From Seminavis robusta (lineage: Eukaryota > Bacillariophyta > Bacillariophyceae > Naviculales > Naviculaceae), in contig CAICTM010000040.1 of NCBI GenBank assembly GCA_903772945.1, positions 83,501-147,500 of the forward strand: 64,000 bases of DNA. Direction: 5' to 3'. This document shows positions 31,697 to 42,085 of this stretch, piece after piece. A model generated the notes under the pieces. That model was given only the letters and a program-made list of their open reading frames with translations. It was not told where the DNA came from and made no database searches. A program made the translations under genes and the position numbers. The first letter of the stretch is position 1. Every line of letters begins with the position of its first letter.

Positions 31697-32307
31697 AAAA
31701 TGTGTTGCCAAGAACTCGGCAACATGATGGTATTTAAGGAATGACCATGGTACAATGAAAAGACTGTCAATGGACATTGTACCAAGGGTACCAAGTTTCA
31801 ACCAACTTACTAAAAACAGTTAAATTTGATGGTACGAAGGGTACCAAGAGGTGGTACTAAGATTTTGTCAAACTTAGCACTAGGGGAGGTACCAAGTTCA
31901 AAGGTAAAATTACATAAGGGTCAAATTTCATACTTATGATATGTCGAGCTCTTAAATATTGCCTCTGCTAAATAAACTAGGTACATTTGAGTACTTAAGC
32001 TAAGTAACTATTTGTAACTATTAGCAGAAAGATGCCAAGTGACTTTGTCCTTGGGAGATTTTGGCTTGGGCAGTGGACAAAGCAAACTTGGTCCTTGTAC
32101 CAAGTTTGCTTGGTTACCACCATGAGGGCAGGAGATGTTAAGTGGCTACAAGAGGAAAAGAGTATCACCCCTAAATCCACGAGAATGACCATTCTTGGTC
32201 CATGGTACCAAGTTCAATTGGATTACGGGTTGTCTAATTGATGTAACTGTCACAAGTCCCAGTGAAATTACTTAGAAGTACTTAGTACCAACTTGGGGTA
32301 TGGTTTA
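31697..32307 (-). repeat. Right terminal inverted repeat
   Basis: Inverted counterpart of 23492-24318, somewhat shorter because of internal deletions. It carries fewer but clear GGTACCAAG-type motifs (31787, 31839, 31889, 32076-32106, 32197-32211). It is followed at 32308 by unrelated sequence. Confidence 0.75.
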
Positions 32308-32611
32308 GGTAAGACCAGGTGAAAGTGCCTGGCGACGACGGTGCCAAAGGCAGGTCTGCAAACCTCACGCCAAAACACTGAGTTGGAGCAAGTGTGAGCA
32401 TTGAAGTATCCGGTCCGGTTCCGCCAAATTCGTTCACAGCGCAACTCCATCTTTTCGCACCCACATACGGTACTGTAACATCGCATCGGCTCTAACTTGA
32501 CATCATACATCTCAATCGTTCAGTTTAGAGTAGTGTATTGTAGCTACCATTTCTCTTGGCAACACAGACAACACAACACAACACAACACAACACAACACA
32601 AGTAACTGACA
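32308..32611. promoter_or_regulatory. Promoter/leader of the RING-PAH gene
   Basis: Unique sequence between the element end and the ATG at 32612. Bases 32568-32600 are an ACACA/CAACA repeat just before the start. The element therefore inserted about 300 bp upstream of this gene. Confidence 0.4.
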
Positions 32612-33253
32612 ATGAGCATGGCCAACGACGGTCTTACCCTGAAAGTATTGGACGCCGAATTCAGCTGTACCATTTGCTTTGAACGATTTGCATCCCAGCA
32701 GAATGCGCTCTTGACACCCCATTCCGGAATCTGTGGCCACTCCTTTTGCAAGAGGTGTATTCTGAATCTGTTGGACGAGCAAGAAGCAGCGCCGTGTCCT
32801 CTGTGTCAAAATCAGGCCGCGTTTGTGGCGGGGCACTTGATCCCCAACGTGGCACTATGCAAACTCTACGAAGCCGTAGTCCCATTTGTCACTACGGACG
32901 ACGACAACAACCAGCGCCAAGACGGCCGTAAAAAGCAATCACAATCACAATCGAATAACGAACAACCACCGACCAAGCGATGGAAGTACGACGATGACGA
33001 CGAACGCAGTCATTGCGATTTTGCGCAGACATATGTGGCGGCTGTCAAGAGCCGGTTTGCCAACACGCCCGAGAAGTATCGGTCCTTTTTGAATATTCTG
33101 CAAGTATATCAACGAGGGATTGTACCTCCCGAACAAACGCTAGAACGCATATTTTACTTGCTGGAAGACCATTCCGATCTCCTGGATGATTTCACCTACT
33201 TTCTCCCAGACAATAATAATCAGGAAGAAGCATCCAGCGAAGGGGACAGCTGA
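32612..33253 (+). CDS. RING finger plus PAH domain protein
   Basis: A single exon of 213 residues; the ATG at 32612 lies in a good context. Residues 19-65 form a C3HC4 RING: C19, C22, C41, H43, C46, C49, C62, C65. A basic/acidic linker with TKRWKY (possible nuclear signal) follows. Residues 137-199 match the paired amphipathic helix of SIN3: AVKSRFANTPEKYRSFLNIL, then RIFYLLEDHSDLLDDFTYFL. RING fingers act in ubiquitin ligases, and PAH domains bind short helices of transcription repressors. The combination suggests a ubiquitin ligase that recruits chromatin repressors, or a repressor adaptor. That is inference; both domain calls are strong. Confidence 0.88.
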   Translation: MSMANDGLTLKVLDAEFSCTICFERFASQQNALLTPHSGICGHSFCKRCILNLLDEQEAAPCPLCQNQAAFVAGHLIPNVALCKLYEAVVPFVTTDDDNNQRQDGRKKQSQSQSNNEQPPTKRWKYDDDDERSHCDFAQTYVAAVKSRFANTPEKYRSFLNILQVYQRGIVPPEQTLERIFYLLEDHSDLLDDFTYFLPDNNNQEEASSEGDS

Positions 33254-33785
33254 TAGCCGTCTGTCTGGCTCGACTCGACTCGACTCGAGCGAGTCTGTAT
33301 TTATTTGATAGATTGGCCCCATCCATCGTATTGGACACAACATCACTGGAAATGGATGGCAACACTCACGATAGCGGTAGAAGTGCCAAGTTGTTGCCAG
33401 CACAAAGAGATCCAACGCGAAAAGAATCATTTGTACGGTGATTTTTGGCGGATAATTTACTAGACCAGCTAGCTACATATAAGTTCATCTTCATGCTTTC
33501 TTCTTCGTCCCGAGCTACGAATCTACATGTACTAGCTAGTACTAGCTAACGGTAGCTAGACTACGATCTGTAGCTGGTAGGGTTGGTTGGTTTGTTGAAG
33601 CGCCCACATTGCGCCTTTTATCCCAGATTGGCCAAACTTCCAAATTTCAGATCGCTGGCTTTTTCCACAAGGCGTGTGGATGAAGAGAAGGGCAACGACC
33701 AAAGATCAAAGATCAAGGAAGACTGTTCGACATTGACCACACCTCCGGTGTCTACCTAGCTAGACTACGTATCTTCCTTTTTAGT
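33254..33785. other. Intergenic spacer with CTAGCTAG-rich segment
   Basis: Contains CGACTCGACTCGACTCGA at 33271-33288 after the RING-PAH stop, and repeated CTAGCTAG/TAGCTAG strings near 33465-33570 and 33757-33765. A CTTCCTTTTTAG acceptor-like site at 33774-33785 precedes the next coding block. Confidence 0.4.
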
Positions 33786-35553
33786 TTGTGAACCATGGCC
33801 TCAAGCCTCAAGCAAATCCACCAAGACGTTCGAAGAAAAAGAAGAAGCGACATTCATCGAGAGCAAAATTGCTCTCGATGGATTCGATTGGGCTTTTACA
33901 ATCTTGATAGAAGTTGTCAACATGGCCAGCTTTCTTGCTCGGCCATGTTCCGGTTCATTCCAGTACAACAAGTTGGTGAATCACTACTTCTCATGGGTAC
34001 TAATTAGCGATGTTGTGGGCATTTTCTTGCCACCAAAGCGCCGTCATTGGGTGAACCTCTTCCGAGTATCCGAGAGTTTTGTGTTTGTATACACGACAAT
34101 AACGCTCCATTTCCTAGAGTTGGAGGAGCCACGTCTGGCTTTCCAGTTTCGACTTGGAGTTTCCTTGGTTCGATTGATCCATGCAGCATTCCTTTTGTAC
34201 AAGTACAAGACAAGTCTGGTGCAACTCTGGGCGCTCCCTAGTTGCCTCCGAGACATCTTCCAAAGTGAATTTGTGCTGGAGGGAACAGAATATGTTTTTT
34301 ATGGCTTTGTGCCTTTCTTTCTTGGAAGTATGCTACTCCCAAACCTTTTGTACCTATCTCACTACAACTATGATGTGGCAAGCTTGGATGCTATTTTGAC
34401 CCACATGCAAGGCAGTGAGAGTGTCAATGTCCATTTCAAGAAACTCATCTTTTTGATTCTTATACCATCGGCAAGGAACAGAGCTGTGGCTTCCTGGTTT
34501 GTGTTTGGTGCATTTTCTATTCAATGGGTCATAATGCTACCAATGTTTGCACTGGCACCAATTCCATACATGCACATTGTGGCAGAAATTGTCTTTTTGA
34601 TGGAGGCTGTTTTGCTCACTCGAGAGTGGTGGCATCAAAAGTCGGAAACAGGAAAGCTGAAGGACTCAAATCATGAATCTGAAGAGCTAGCTACAATTGA
34701 GAGTGATCTTCCTCTTGTTGGATTTGATTGGGGTTTCACCATACTGATTGAAGTGGCCAACATGGCCAGCTGCCTTGCTCGACCATCTGCTGGTGATTTC
34801 CAGTATAACAAGTTGGTGAATCATTATATCTCATGGCAGCTGATTACGGATGTTCCAGGTCTTCTCTTGCCACCCAAGCGCCGTCACTGGGTCAACCTGT
34901 TCCGGGCACTAGAGAGCCTTGTGTTGCTCTATACCACAATATATCTCAAAGTGCAAAACCTGGAAAAGCCAGGACTGGCTTTTCAAACGAGACTTGGGGT
35001 ATCCGTGGTTCGCTTGATCCATGCCTCATCACTCCTGTACAAATACAAGACAAGTTGGGCACAAATCTGGGCATTGCCAGGTTGGCTCCGAGCCATGATC
35101 CAAAGCGACTTTGTGCTGGAGGCAACACAGGGGGTGGCACACATCTCCATCACTTTCTTTCTCGGCAGTATTCTACTCCCACACCTTTTCTACATCTCCC
35201 ACTTTAACTATCAAGTGGCAAGTTTGGATGCCATTTTGACCAACCTTCAGGCTGGCTTTTGTGTCAATGTGCAGCTCAAAAAGCTGCTCTACCTGATGCT
35301 CATGAACTCGGCCATGAATAGAGCTGGAGCTTCCTGGTTCACTTTTGGTGGATTTGCCATTCAATGGGTCATCATGCTGCCAATGTTTGTGTTGGCTCCA
35401 ATTCCATACATACACATTGTGGCAGAAATTGCTTTTTTGATTGATGCCCTTTTGCTGACTCGAGAGTGGCAACATCACAAGCAGAACACAAAGTTGAAAG
35501 ACTCGAATCATGGATTTGACGAGCAAGTCCCACTGTCGAGTACCGACAAGTAA
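33786..35553 (+). CDS. Polytopic membrane protein, internal tandem duplication; 5' exon unresolved
   Basis: The coding sense runs from about 33786, right after a TTTTTAG acceptor-like sequence, to TAA at 35551-35553, about 588 residues. The first in-frame ATG is 33922, but homology between the two halves starts earlier. GFDWAFTILIEVVNMASFLA in half 1 (from about 33880) matches GFDWGFTILIEVANMASCLA in half 2 (from about 34717), so an upstream exon with the start is expected. The ATG at 33795 is in another frame. Each half of about 270 residues has some six hydrophobic segments. Shared blocks include FQYNKLVNHY-x-SW, LPPKRRHWVNLFR, LLYKYKTS-x-x-Q-x-WALP and FSIQWVIMLPMFALAPIPY. Family unknown. 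A channel or transporter with two repeated bundles is a structural guess. Confidence 0.7.
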
Positions 35554-36354
35554 GCGAGCTGAAGCATGGTTGTACATGTACCTGATTGAGATTGAACTAC
35601 ACCTTCAACAATATCAGAATCGAGCAAAGATCTGCCGCAACCCATCGCTTCCAAACGACCATGAACGCAGAAGCCCACTTTCCGTGGAGGCGAAACTGCT
35701 TCTTTCGCCAGACGAAGCCAATTCCCCGTTGAATGCATGGTACTGTAGCCAGTGCCGACGAAAGAGTTGTTGGAATGGTCTGCTACAGCCCACCCTACGA
35801 GGGATCGTTCAGTCGGTTGGTCTGATGATGGTTCAGTTGGATGCAATTCCATAACCTGCTTTTTTCGGCTTGCGTAGACTCATCACCTATATGTACGGTA
35901 CTCTATCTGGATATCTAGCTGGACCCCCTTTCACAAACAAATGCCGCGTGCTTATCAGATCAGCCAGTGTGGCAATCCTGGACACGTCTGACGAATTTCG
36001 ACTAGGTTTATGCAGTGCCTATGTATTGGAACCGGAGGTCGTGGGTTTTGAAACCGGTATCGTGGGCTTAGTCCAGCCAGGCGATGGGGAGGGCTTCGAA
36101 GATTGCCAAGATCTCCATCGGAATCATCGAGATGTACAGCGTAGCACAATCGCCGATCGCAATGACTGGGTCGCATCCTCACAACGTAACCCAGCACATT
36201 CCCGAACTCGAACTCAAAATGCTGGATATCTACCACCGATGTACTCGCTATCTTGAAGAGAGACAGCCATCGCCCAACCTGGCAATACGTATTCTTCGAA
36301 TCTATCGCTCACAAAATTTGCCCTCCGCATTCTGGCCGTGTTACATTGCCGACC
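35554..36354. other. Spacer with a weak unassigned coding signal
   Basis: One plus-strand frame (36084-36476, ATG start, MGRASKIAKISIGIIEMYSV...) has fairly natural composition up to about 36318, then overlaps the next gene out of frame. It may be a first exon or a remnant. I found no splice partner or family, so it is not called as a gene. Confidence 0.3.
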
Positions 36355-36966
36355 ATGCTGTCGTTTTCTCCATTTCCCGTACATGTGCTGGTTTTGCTCG
36401 TCTTGGTTGGTCTCCACCACTGTGCGGCATCTACAAGGAAGATTGGAGTAGGATGTCAGCTCGACTTTACGTTTGACCGCAGCAAGGTTGCCCGAAGACC
36501 CAACAGCGCTGAGGTGGACGCTATTATTCAGCTGACAAAACTGTTCTATGCAGACAAATGCTCCAAGCTCCTGAACGGTGAGTTCGTCGAAGTTGGGCTC
36601 TCCGACCTTGCGACACCGAAACGCCTTCGTGGGGTAGACTATACTTTCCGCTTCAGGTTCTTTACTACTGTGGAGGTCACATCGGACTCGTCGTTGGGGC
36701 AAGCAGATTTATCTGGCCTTTTGTCAGGGCTCGATTACGACCACGAATACAAGGAAAACTTCGTATGGAAATACTTCGGTACGTCGGACAAGAGCATCTT
36801 CTCTTCTGCGATAGCGGTGACCTTCCAGCAGGCGGGTCTCCCGAAGCAATCGATCTTTGGAAATGTCGAGAGTGAGGGGCCGTATTTTGAAAGAAAGCAT
36901 GGTCACAGAGACGGACCGTACTACGACAAGAGGAAGAGGCACGGTGAGAGATACCCGGGGATCTAG
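36355..36966 (+). CDS. Small secreted protein, function unknown
   Basis: Start taken at the ATG at 36355, because it opens a textbook signal peptide (residues 1-26, HVLVLLVLVGLHHCAAS). The open frame begins earlier without support. The protein is 203 residues. Two Cys remain after cleavage (GVGCQLDF and DKCSKLL), and a basic, Gly/His/Arg-rich tail (GHRDGPYYDKRKRHGERYPG) ends it. No recognised family. Secretion or endomembrane location is the only supported inference. Confidence 0.6.
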   Translation: MLSFSPFPVHVLVLLVLVGLHHCAASTRKIGVGCQLDFTFDRSKVARRPNSAEVDAIIQLTKLFYADKCSKLLNGEFVEVGLSDLATPKRLRGVDYTFRFRFFTTVEVTSDSSLGQADLSGLLSGLDYDHEYKENFVWKYFGTSDKSIFSSAIAVTFQQAGLPKQSIFGNVESEGPYFERKHGHRDGPYYDKRKRHGERYPGI

Positions 36967-37400
36967 CTAGCAGGAGCTTAACTCCTGTCCGAGTCCATGC
37001 AGGCCACCAAGAGTCAGCCTTGCGAACAAAAGAGGATTAGCCACTCTGAAGAATCTTTACCAGCGGGGCACCGCTGCGTTGTCCGCTTCGTTCGGCTTAG
37101 TCACTATAGCCACGTTTTGGAGGTGATTGCTAGCTAACTTCTGGTACCGTAGTAGGCTCCCAGCATGAGACTTTCGCTCTCACTCGTTCCTAGTTTATTT
37201 TGAAACAACCGATTGCAAGGTAACCGTGGCGTGAACCGGAACTCCTCTTCTATACCCAGTAGTTTTTGCCATGTACAGCCTTGAGGTTTGAATGTCTCTC
37301 CTCGTTGCGAGAAAACCGGTACCCATCCATGTATAGATCGGCATGGCACCGTGCTCTCGTCCAGCAACAGCAGCAAGGCACAGGAACAGGAACAGGCTCC
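36967..37400. other. Convergent 3' spacer
   Basis: Lies between the secreted-protein stop and the last exon of the PT/DUF285 gene. Nothing gene-like; the CACAGGAACAGGAACAGG repeat near 37379-37396 is just past the DUF285 stop. Confidence 0.4.
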
Positions 37401-40400
37401 TCAAGTGCAAGCAAAGCAGAAAGGACCTTTTGGGGATGAGAAAAGGTTGGGATCGCTGTTATACTGACAAGAAGATTCATCAAACATGAAGTCCACACAG
37501 GCATTTGTGTCGAGAATGCTGCTGCCCCAGCTACACAGATTCATGTTGAAGCTTGATGCATATCGAAACATATCCGTGAAATCGGTCCCCGCTGCAGGAA
37601 CCCAGCTGGAGATGTCCACATTGAAAGATGTAGCGGTATCAAACATCTGAAGGATCCAAGAAGTGAGTTGCAATGGATACAGATAATGTTGATACGGGTC
37701 TGTGTTCAGCTCGTCCAAGAAAGCAACTTACCTCATCAAACCTGACAACGTTGGAAACATCCCAATTAGAGATATCTGAGTTGAATACATAGTTCCATTC
37801 AAACATTACCCCCATGTCAGTTACTGAAGCAACATTCCATGCTGAGATGTCCCCTGCAAAGGCCTGCATAATCAAAAAGCCGAGCAACAACCTGGTAAGG
37901 ATTGGCTCCGCTACTCTCCCAGCAAACTCATGTAGCCACTTACACTGGGTCCAGTAAACATGGCAAACATGTCCTCCACAGATGAAACATCCCAGGTTGA
38001 GACGTCACCATTAAAGGCATTGTTGTCGCCAAACATTCTGTCCATTCGTTGTACTTTCGCTGTGTTCCAGGCAGTCAGAGATTCTGAATAGGAACTGGTC
38101 GACTCAAACATACTCTGCATGGATGTAACTTTCTGTTGGATGGTTCGAGAAGAAAACGTTGTAAGACCAACCAGACCAGGCAGATTTCATGATGTTAAAC
38201 CCCCGCGTACCGAAACGTCCCAGTTCCCCAGTGATCCTGCATAGGTAGCTGACTTGAACAAAAATGACACATCTTCCACATTCTATTGGCAAAGAATCAA
38301 AACAACTTTAAGCAAGATTCCAAATAGACGACCAGAGAGCATCGTAACCACAACAACTCACAGACACATCCTAGAAGAAGAAGAAGCAAGATGAAGCAGC
38401 GAAAACAATTGAGTGAGACGTGAAAGGCCATAAGTGCATGGTTGTGTTGTCAATAACATACCCATCCATTGATGTCTTCATTCAATGTCATAGATGAAAA
38501 TAATCCACTAAAATCAGTCACAGATGGTTCAAAGCACCAGCCAGAGATGGGCCCATACGTTGTGTATGGGAAAGCTAGATTGTTAGTCCAGTCAGCAGAA
38601 ATGGCAGAGACAAGATCAGATCTGGATGCAAAACAAGAGTACGCGGATGATGGTGCTGAAGTAGGAAGGGCGGTCGGTGCTTTACTTGGGATGTGAGTGG
38701 GTGGTTGTGTTGGCATGGTTGTGGGCACCTTAGTTGGAAAGTTTGTGGGTACCTTTGTGGGTGGTCTACTAGGGGGCAGGGTGGGTGGTACAGTTGGAGC
38801 TAAGGTTGGCTTTTTGGTAGGAGACGCTGTGGGGTGTTTGGTTGGAAGTTTAGTGGGTGGTTCTGTTGGCATGACTGTAGGTGGTACAGTTGGAGCTAAT
38901 GTTGGATTTTTGGTTGGAGAGGCTGTGGGGCTGTTAGTTGGGATTTCAGTGGGTGAATCTGTTGGCATGGCTGTAGGTGATCCTGTTGGAGCTAATGTTG
39001 GCTGTTTGGTAGGAGTGGCTGTGGGGCTTTTGGTTGGAAGTTTAGTGGGTGGTTCTGTTGGCGTCAATGTGGGCAACCCAGTTGGATATTTGGTTGGTAC
39101 CTCTGTGAGAGATCCACTTGGGGGGTGGGAAGGTGGCGCACTAGAAGCTGATGTAGGCAGTTTGGTTGGAGTTGATGTGGAGGTCATGGTTGGAAGTGGT
39201 GTGGGTGGCGCCGTTGGTGTGTGTGTTGGCATCTTAGATGGAAGACTTGTTGATGCATTTGTGGGAGGACTACTTGGGGGCTGAACAGGTGAAGCAGTAG
39301 GTTCCAATGTCGGCAGTTTGGTAGGAGTGGCTGTGGAGCTTTTGGTTGGAAGTTGTGTGGGTAGTTCTGTAGGCATTGTGGGCACCTTTGTTGGAAGATT
39401 TGTTGGTTCATTTGTGGGAGGACTACTTGGGGGTTGAACAGGTGAAGCAGTAGGTTCCAATGTAGGCAGTTTGGTAGGGTGGTGTGGAGCTTTTGGTTGG
39501 AAGTTGTGTGGGTGGTGCAAAAGGCATATTTGTAGGCACCTTAATTGGAAGATTTGTTGGTGCATTTGTGGGAGGACTGCTTGGGGTATGCATAGGTTCA
39601 TTAGGTGACAAGGTTGATTCCGTGGGGGTGGCTGTGGTGAATTTTGTTGGAAGGTTTGCGGGTAGATCTGTAGGCATATTCAGTGGGCATCGTACTTGGA
39701 AGAGTTGTTGGTGCTTTATGGAAGGGCTACTTGGGGTGTGTGTAGGTGCGTTGGTGACAATTTTGAATTCAGTGGTGGTGGCTGTGGGGATTTTTGTTGC
39801 AAAGTTTGTGGGTAGTTCTGTAGGCATAGTGGTGGGAACAATAATTGGAAGAGTTGTTGGTGCTTTTATGGAGGACTACTTGGGGTGTGTGTAGGTGCAT
39901 TGGGAGACAAGGTTGGCAATTCAGTGGGGGTGGCTGTGGGGATTTTGTCGGAAGGTTGGTGGGTAGTTCTGTATGCGTACTGGTGGGCATATTAGTTGGA
40001 AGATTTGTTGGTGCATTCAGAGAATGAGTAGGTGATTCAGTAGGGGCCAAGGTTGGCTTCTGGGTGGAAATGACTGTGGGCATTTTGGTTGGGAGGTTTG
40101 TGAGTTGCTCAGTAGTTTCTGTAGTTCCGACAGTTGGAAGATTTGTAGGTATTGATGATGGTTCGGACACAATTTCTTTTTGTGATGGAGCGTGTGATGG
40201 AGTGTAAATTTGTGGAGTTGGATGGTTTAGACGTTCTGTGCTGGGAGTAGATTCAGGTCTGGGTGCAAAAGTGGGTGTTTGATCCAGAGAGGACTGGATT
40301 GTAAAGTTGGAGCTGGGCTGGATGTGGCTTCTCTATTCAAGTTAGTGAAAGACTTCAGCCCTTCAAGCGTAGCATGTGTTAAGCTCTGTTGTGTTGTTTG

Positions 40401-42085
40401 AATCGGGGAAGGGTTCTCCATTGTGGAGGGTGGCTCAGTGGGTACAAAGCTTGCTTCAATTGATGAGGGCCTTTGCAAGACAGCACTCACGAAAACTTGA
40501 GTGGTCTCATCTGACAACACCTTGGTTGGTCCTTTGGCAATTTGTATTGAGGACACTGTTGGTGAAAATGTGCCTTGAGTGGGTGGCAATGTATGGGAGC
40601 CTGTGCCTACATCAGCACTTGGCCGTTCTGTTTTGGCGAATCCCCCAGTTGTTCACTCCTTGAGGGTGCCAGTGTGATGGGTGCCGGAGTTGACACTATG
40701 ACAGAAGTCCCTCCCCCTGAAGCAAATGCAGCTGTGTATTTGTGAGGGTTGGGTGGTTCAGTAGCCCGATTATCTGCTGGTGCTGTGCCTTGTGTTTGAT
40801 TTGTCCAAACAGTGCTTGGGATGGTGGACAGTGGGTGGTTGCCACTGGTTCTGTTGCTATTAGCATCCAACTCCAAAGCTGGAACAATCAATGGATCTGA
40901 AGGAGAATGGGCAGCCAACTTCGCATCAACAGTATCAGCCACTGTTTGTAAGAACTGGGCCTCAAAACTCTCAAGCTCAACAGATCTCAGAGTTCCATCA
41001 GTGGGCACTCCAAACAAAGGGGCTACATCAGAGCATCCATTGCAACTGATAGTTGACTTCCACCAAGTCACAGTCCATGATTTTTCCTCTGTTGTAATGG
41101 TCTCTGCCTGGACCAACTCACTTTTCAACATGAATCGTTCATAACTGTCATCACAGCCACCAGTTTGATCGTTGTAGATTTCCAGGAAGGCATCTTCCAG
41201 CTCTCGCTTCTTTGTCAACAGAACATCTGAGTTCACATCCCCAACCACAAGTTGAGTGATGCCCATCTTAGTTTCATTGTCATCATGAGTGGATGCATTG
41301 CAAAGTGGTCTAGAATCAGCATACACTGGTGGACTTGGAGCTGGATTCCTGGTCAGAACCACTGTTGCTGCAATGGCAATGCCCACAGCTATGACAGACA
41401 TAACAGTCATGCTGACGGAAGTGAGGGCCTTCATGGAAAGAGCTGTCATTTCAGGAGCGGCCAATGTTTGTGACCCTGCTGCAATTTCATGGTTTATGGT
41501 TTGGGCTGCTTCAACCCTCATCTCATTGTACACACTATCCATGTCATAGTCTCTCTTGTCAGTATCCAGTCCATCCTTTGAACAACATGTATCCAAGAGA
41601 GCTCTTGAAGCTAGCCTGGGCCATTTGAAGAGCCACCAACAGAAACCCTACCGAAAGCTCTCTTGAGCAACATCATAAGCGATGTACTTTACACTATTCC
41701 GAAGAATCCGACTTTCCAATAATTCACAGTCAATGGATCCTGTGGAATTGCTTGCTGAATTTGCCTCTTCGTTAATTATGTTTGGAGGAACCAAATCAAG
41801 GAGCAGAAGTTCACCTGACTTGCTGCCATTTGGATCGTTTAAAAGTGTGGAGTGAATCAGACTGTGACGGGGCTTTCGGAAGAACTCTTCTAGGGAATCC
41901 TCATCATTACATGGGGTCGGTTCATTTACATTGGCCCTACCCAACTCTTCGTCTGTTCTTAGCATTGCTGAAAGGTGTGGAGGAGCCCTCAGGGGTTTCA
42001 CTCTTGATCCTCCTTCACCATGATGGGTGTTTTCTCTAAGATCAACCTCAGGTTCCATCATTGCATTCGTGCTTGTTTGGGGCAT
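37401..42085 (-). CDS. PT-repeat / DUF285 (BspA-type) membrane surface protein, multi-exon, frameshifted stalk
   Basis: The ATG at 42085 starts a cytosolic N-terminus (MPQTSTNAMMEPEVDLREN). An in-frame TAG at 41648 is removed if a 36-bp GTAGGG...CCCAG segment (41651-41616) is an intron. A transmembrane helix (SVIAVGIAIAATVVL, near 41360-41420) suggests a type II orientation. A lumenal/outer domain follows, then a stalk of PT-x-x-PT repeats (about 40600-38640) broken by at least five one-base shifts, for example CCCC where a PT copy has CCCCC near 39935. The end carries DUF285 repeats on small exons: ...38462, 38282-38211, 38132-37944, 37863-37732 and 37646-37401. All these introns are in phase 0 with GTATGT, GTACGC or GTAAGT donors. 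DUF285 repeats form LRR-like surface folds; PT stalks extend them. Role: cell-surface adhesion or recognition, inferred. Confidence 0.75.

Larger units (their letters stand above)
23492..32307. mobile_element. 8.8-kb terminal-inverted-repeat element with two convergent genes
   Basis: The two ends are imperfect inverted repeats of each other. Left 23492-23590 matches the reverse complement of right 32210-32307, sharing TAAACCATACCCCAAGTTGG, the AGTAATTTCACTGGGACT block and ATTAGACAA. A second matched pair is 23938-24055 with 31810-31925 (CCTTATGTAA..., TTGAACTTGGTACCTCCCCTA, TTTAACTG). An inner pair of GTTGCC...GGCAAC hairpins sits at 24297-24316 and 31704-31723. Similarity stops at TAAACC/GGTTTA, and flanking bases beyond differ, so only a TA could be a target duplication. 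Two genes start just inside the repeats and converge, leaving about 185 bp between stops. This layout recalls MuDR-type elements, but no 9-bp duplication is seen and no known transposase is recognisable. Confidence 0.8.

Noticed and set aside
23483-32316. A 9-bp Mutator-type target-site duplication
   Set aside because: Bases outside the two ends (…GGTCAGCAG and GGTAAGACC…) do not match; only a TA is shared.
38697-39284. Plus-strand frame of GxxVG repeats
   Set aside because: It is the antisense of the PT-repeat stalk; the minus strand has the exons, splice sites and DUF285 domain.
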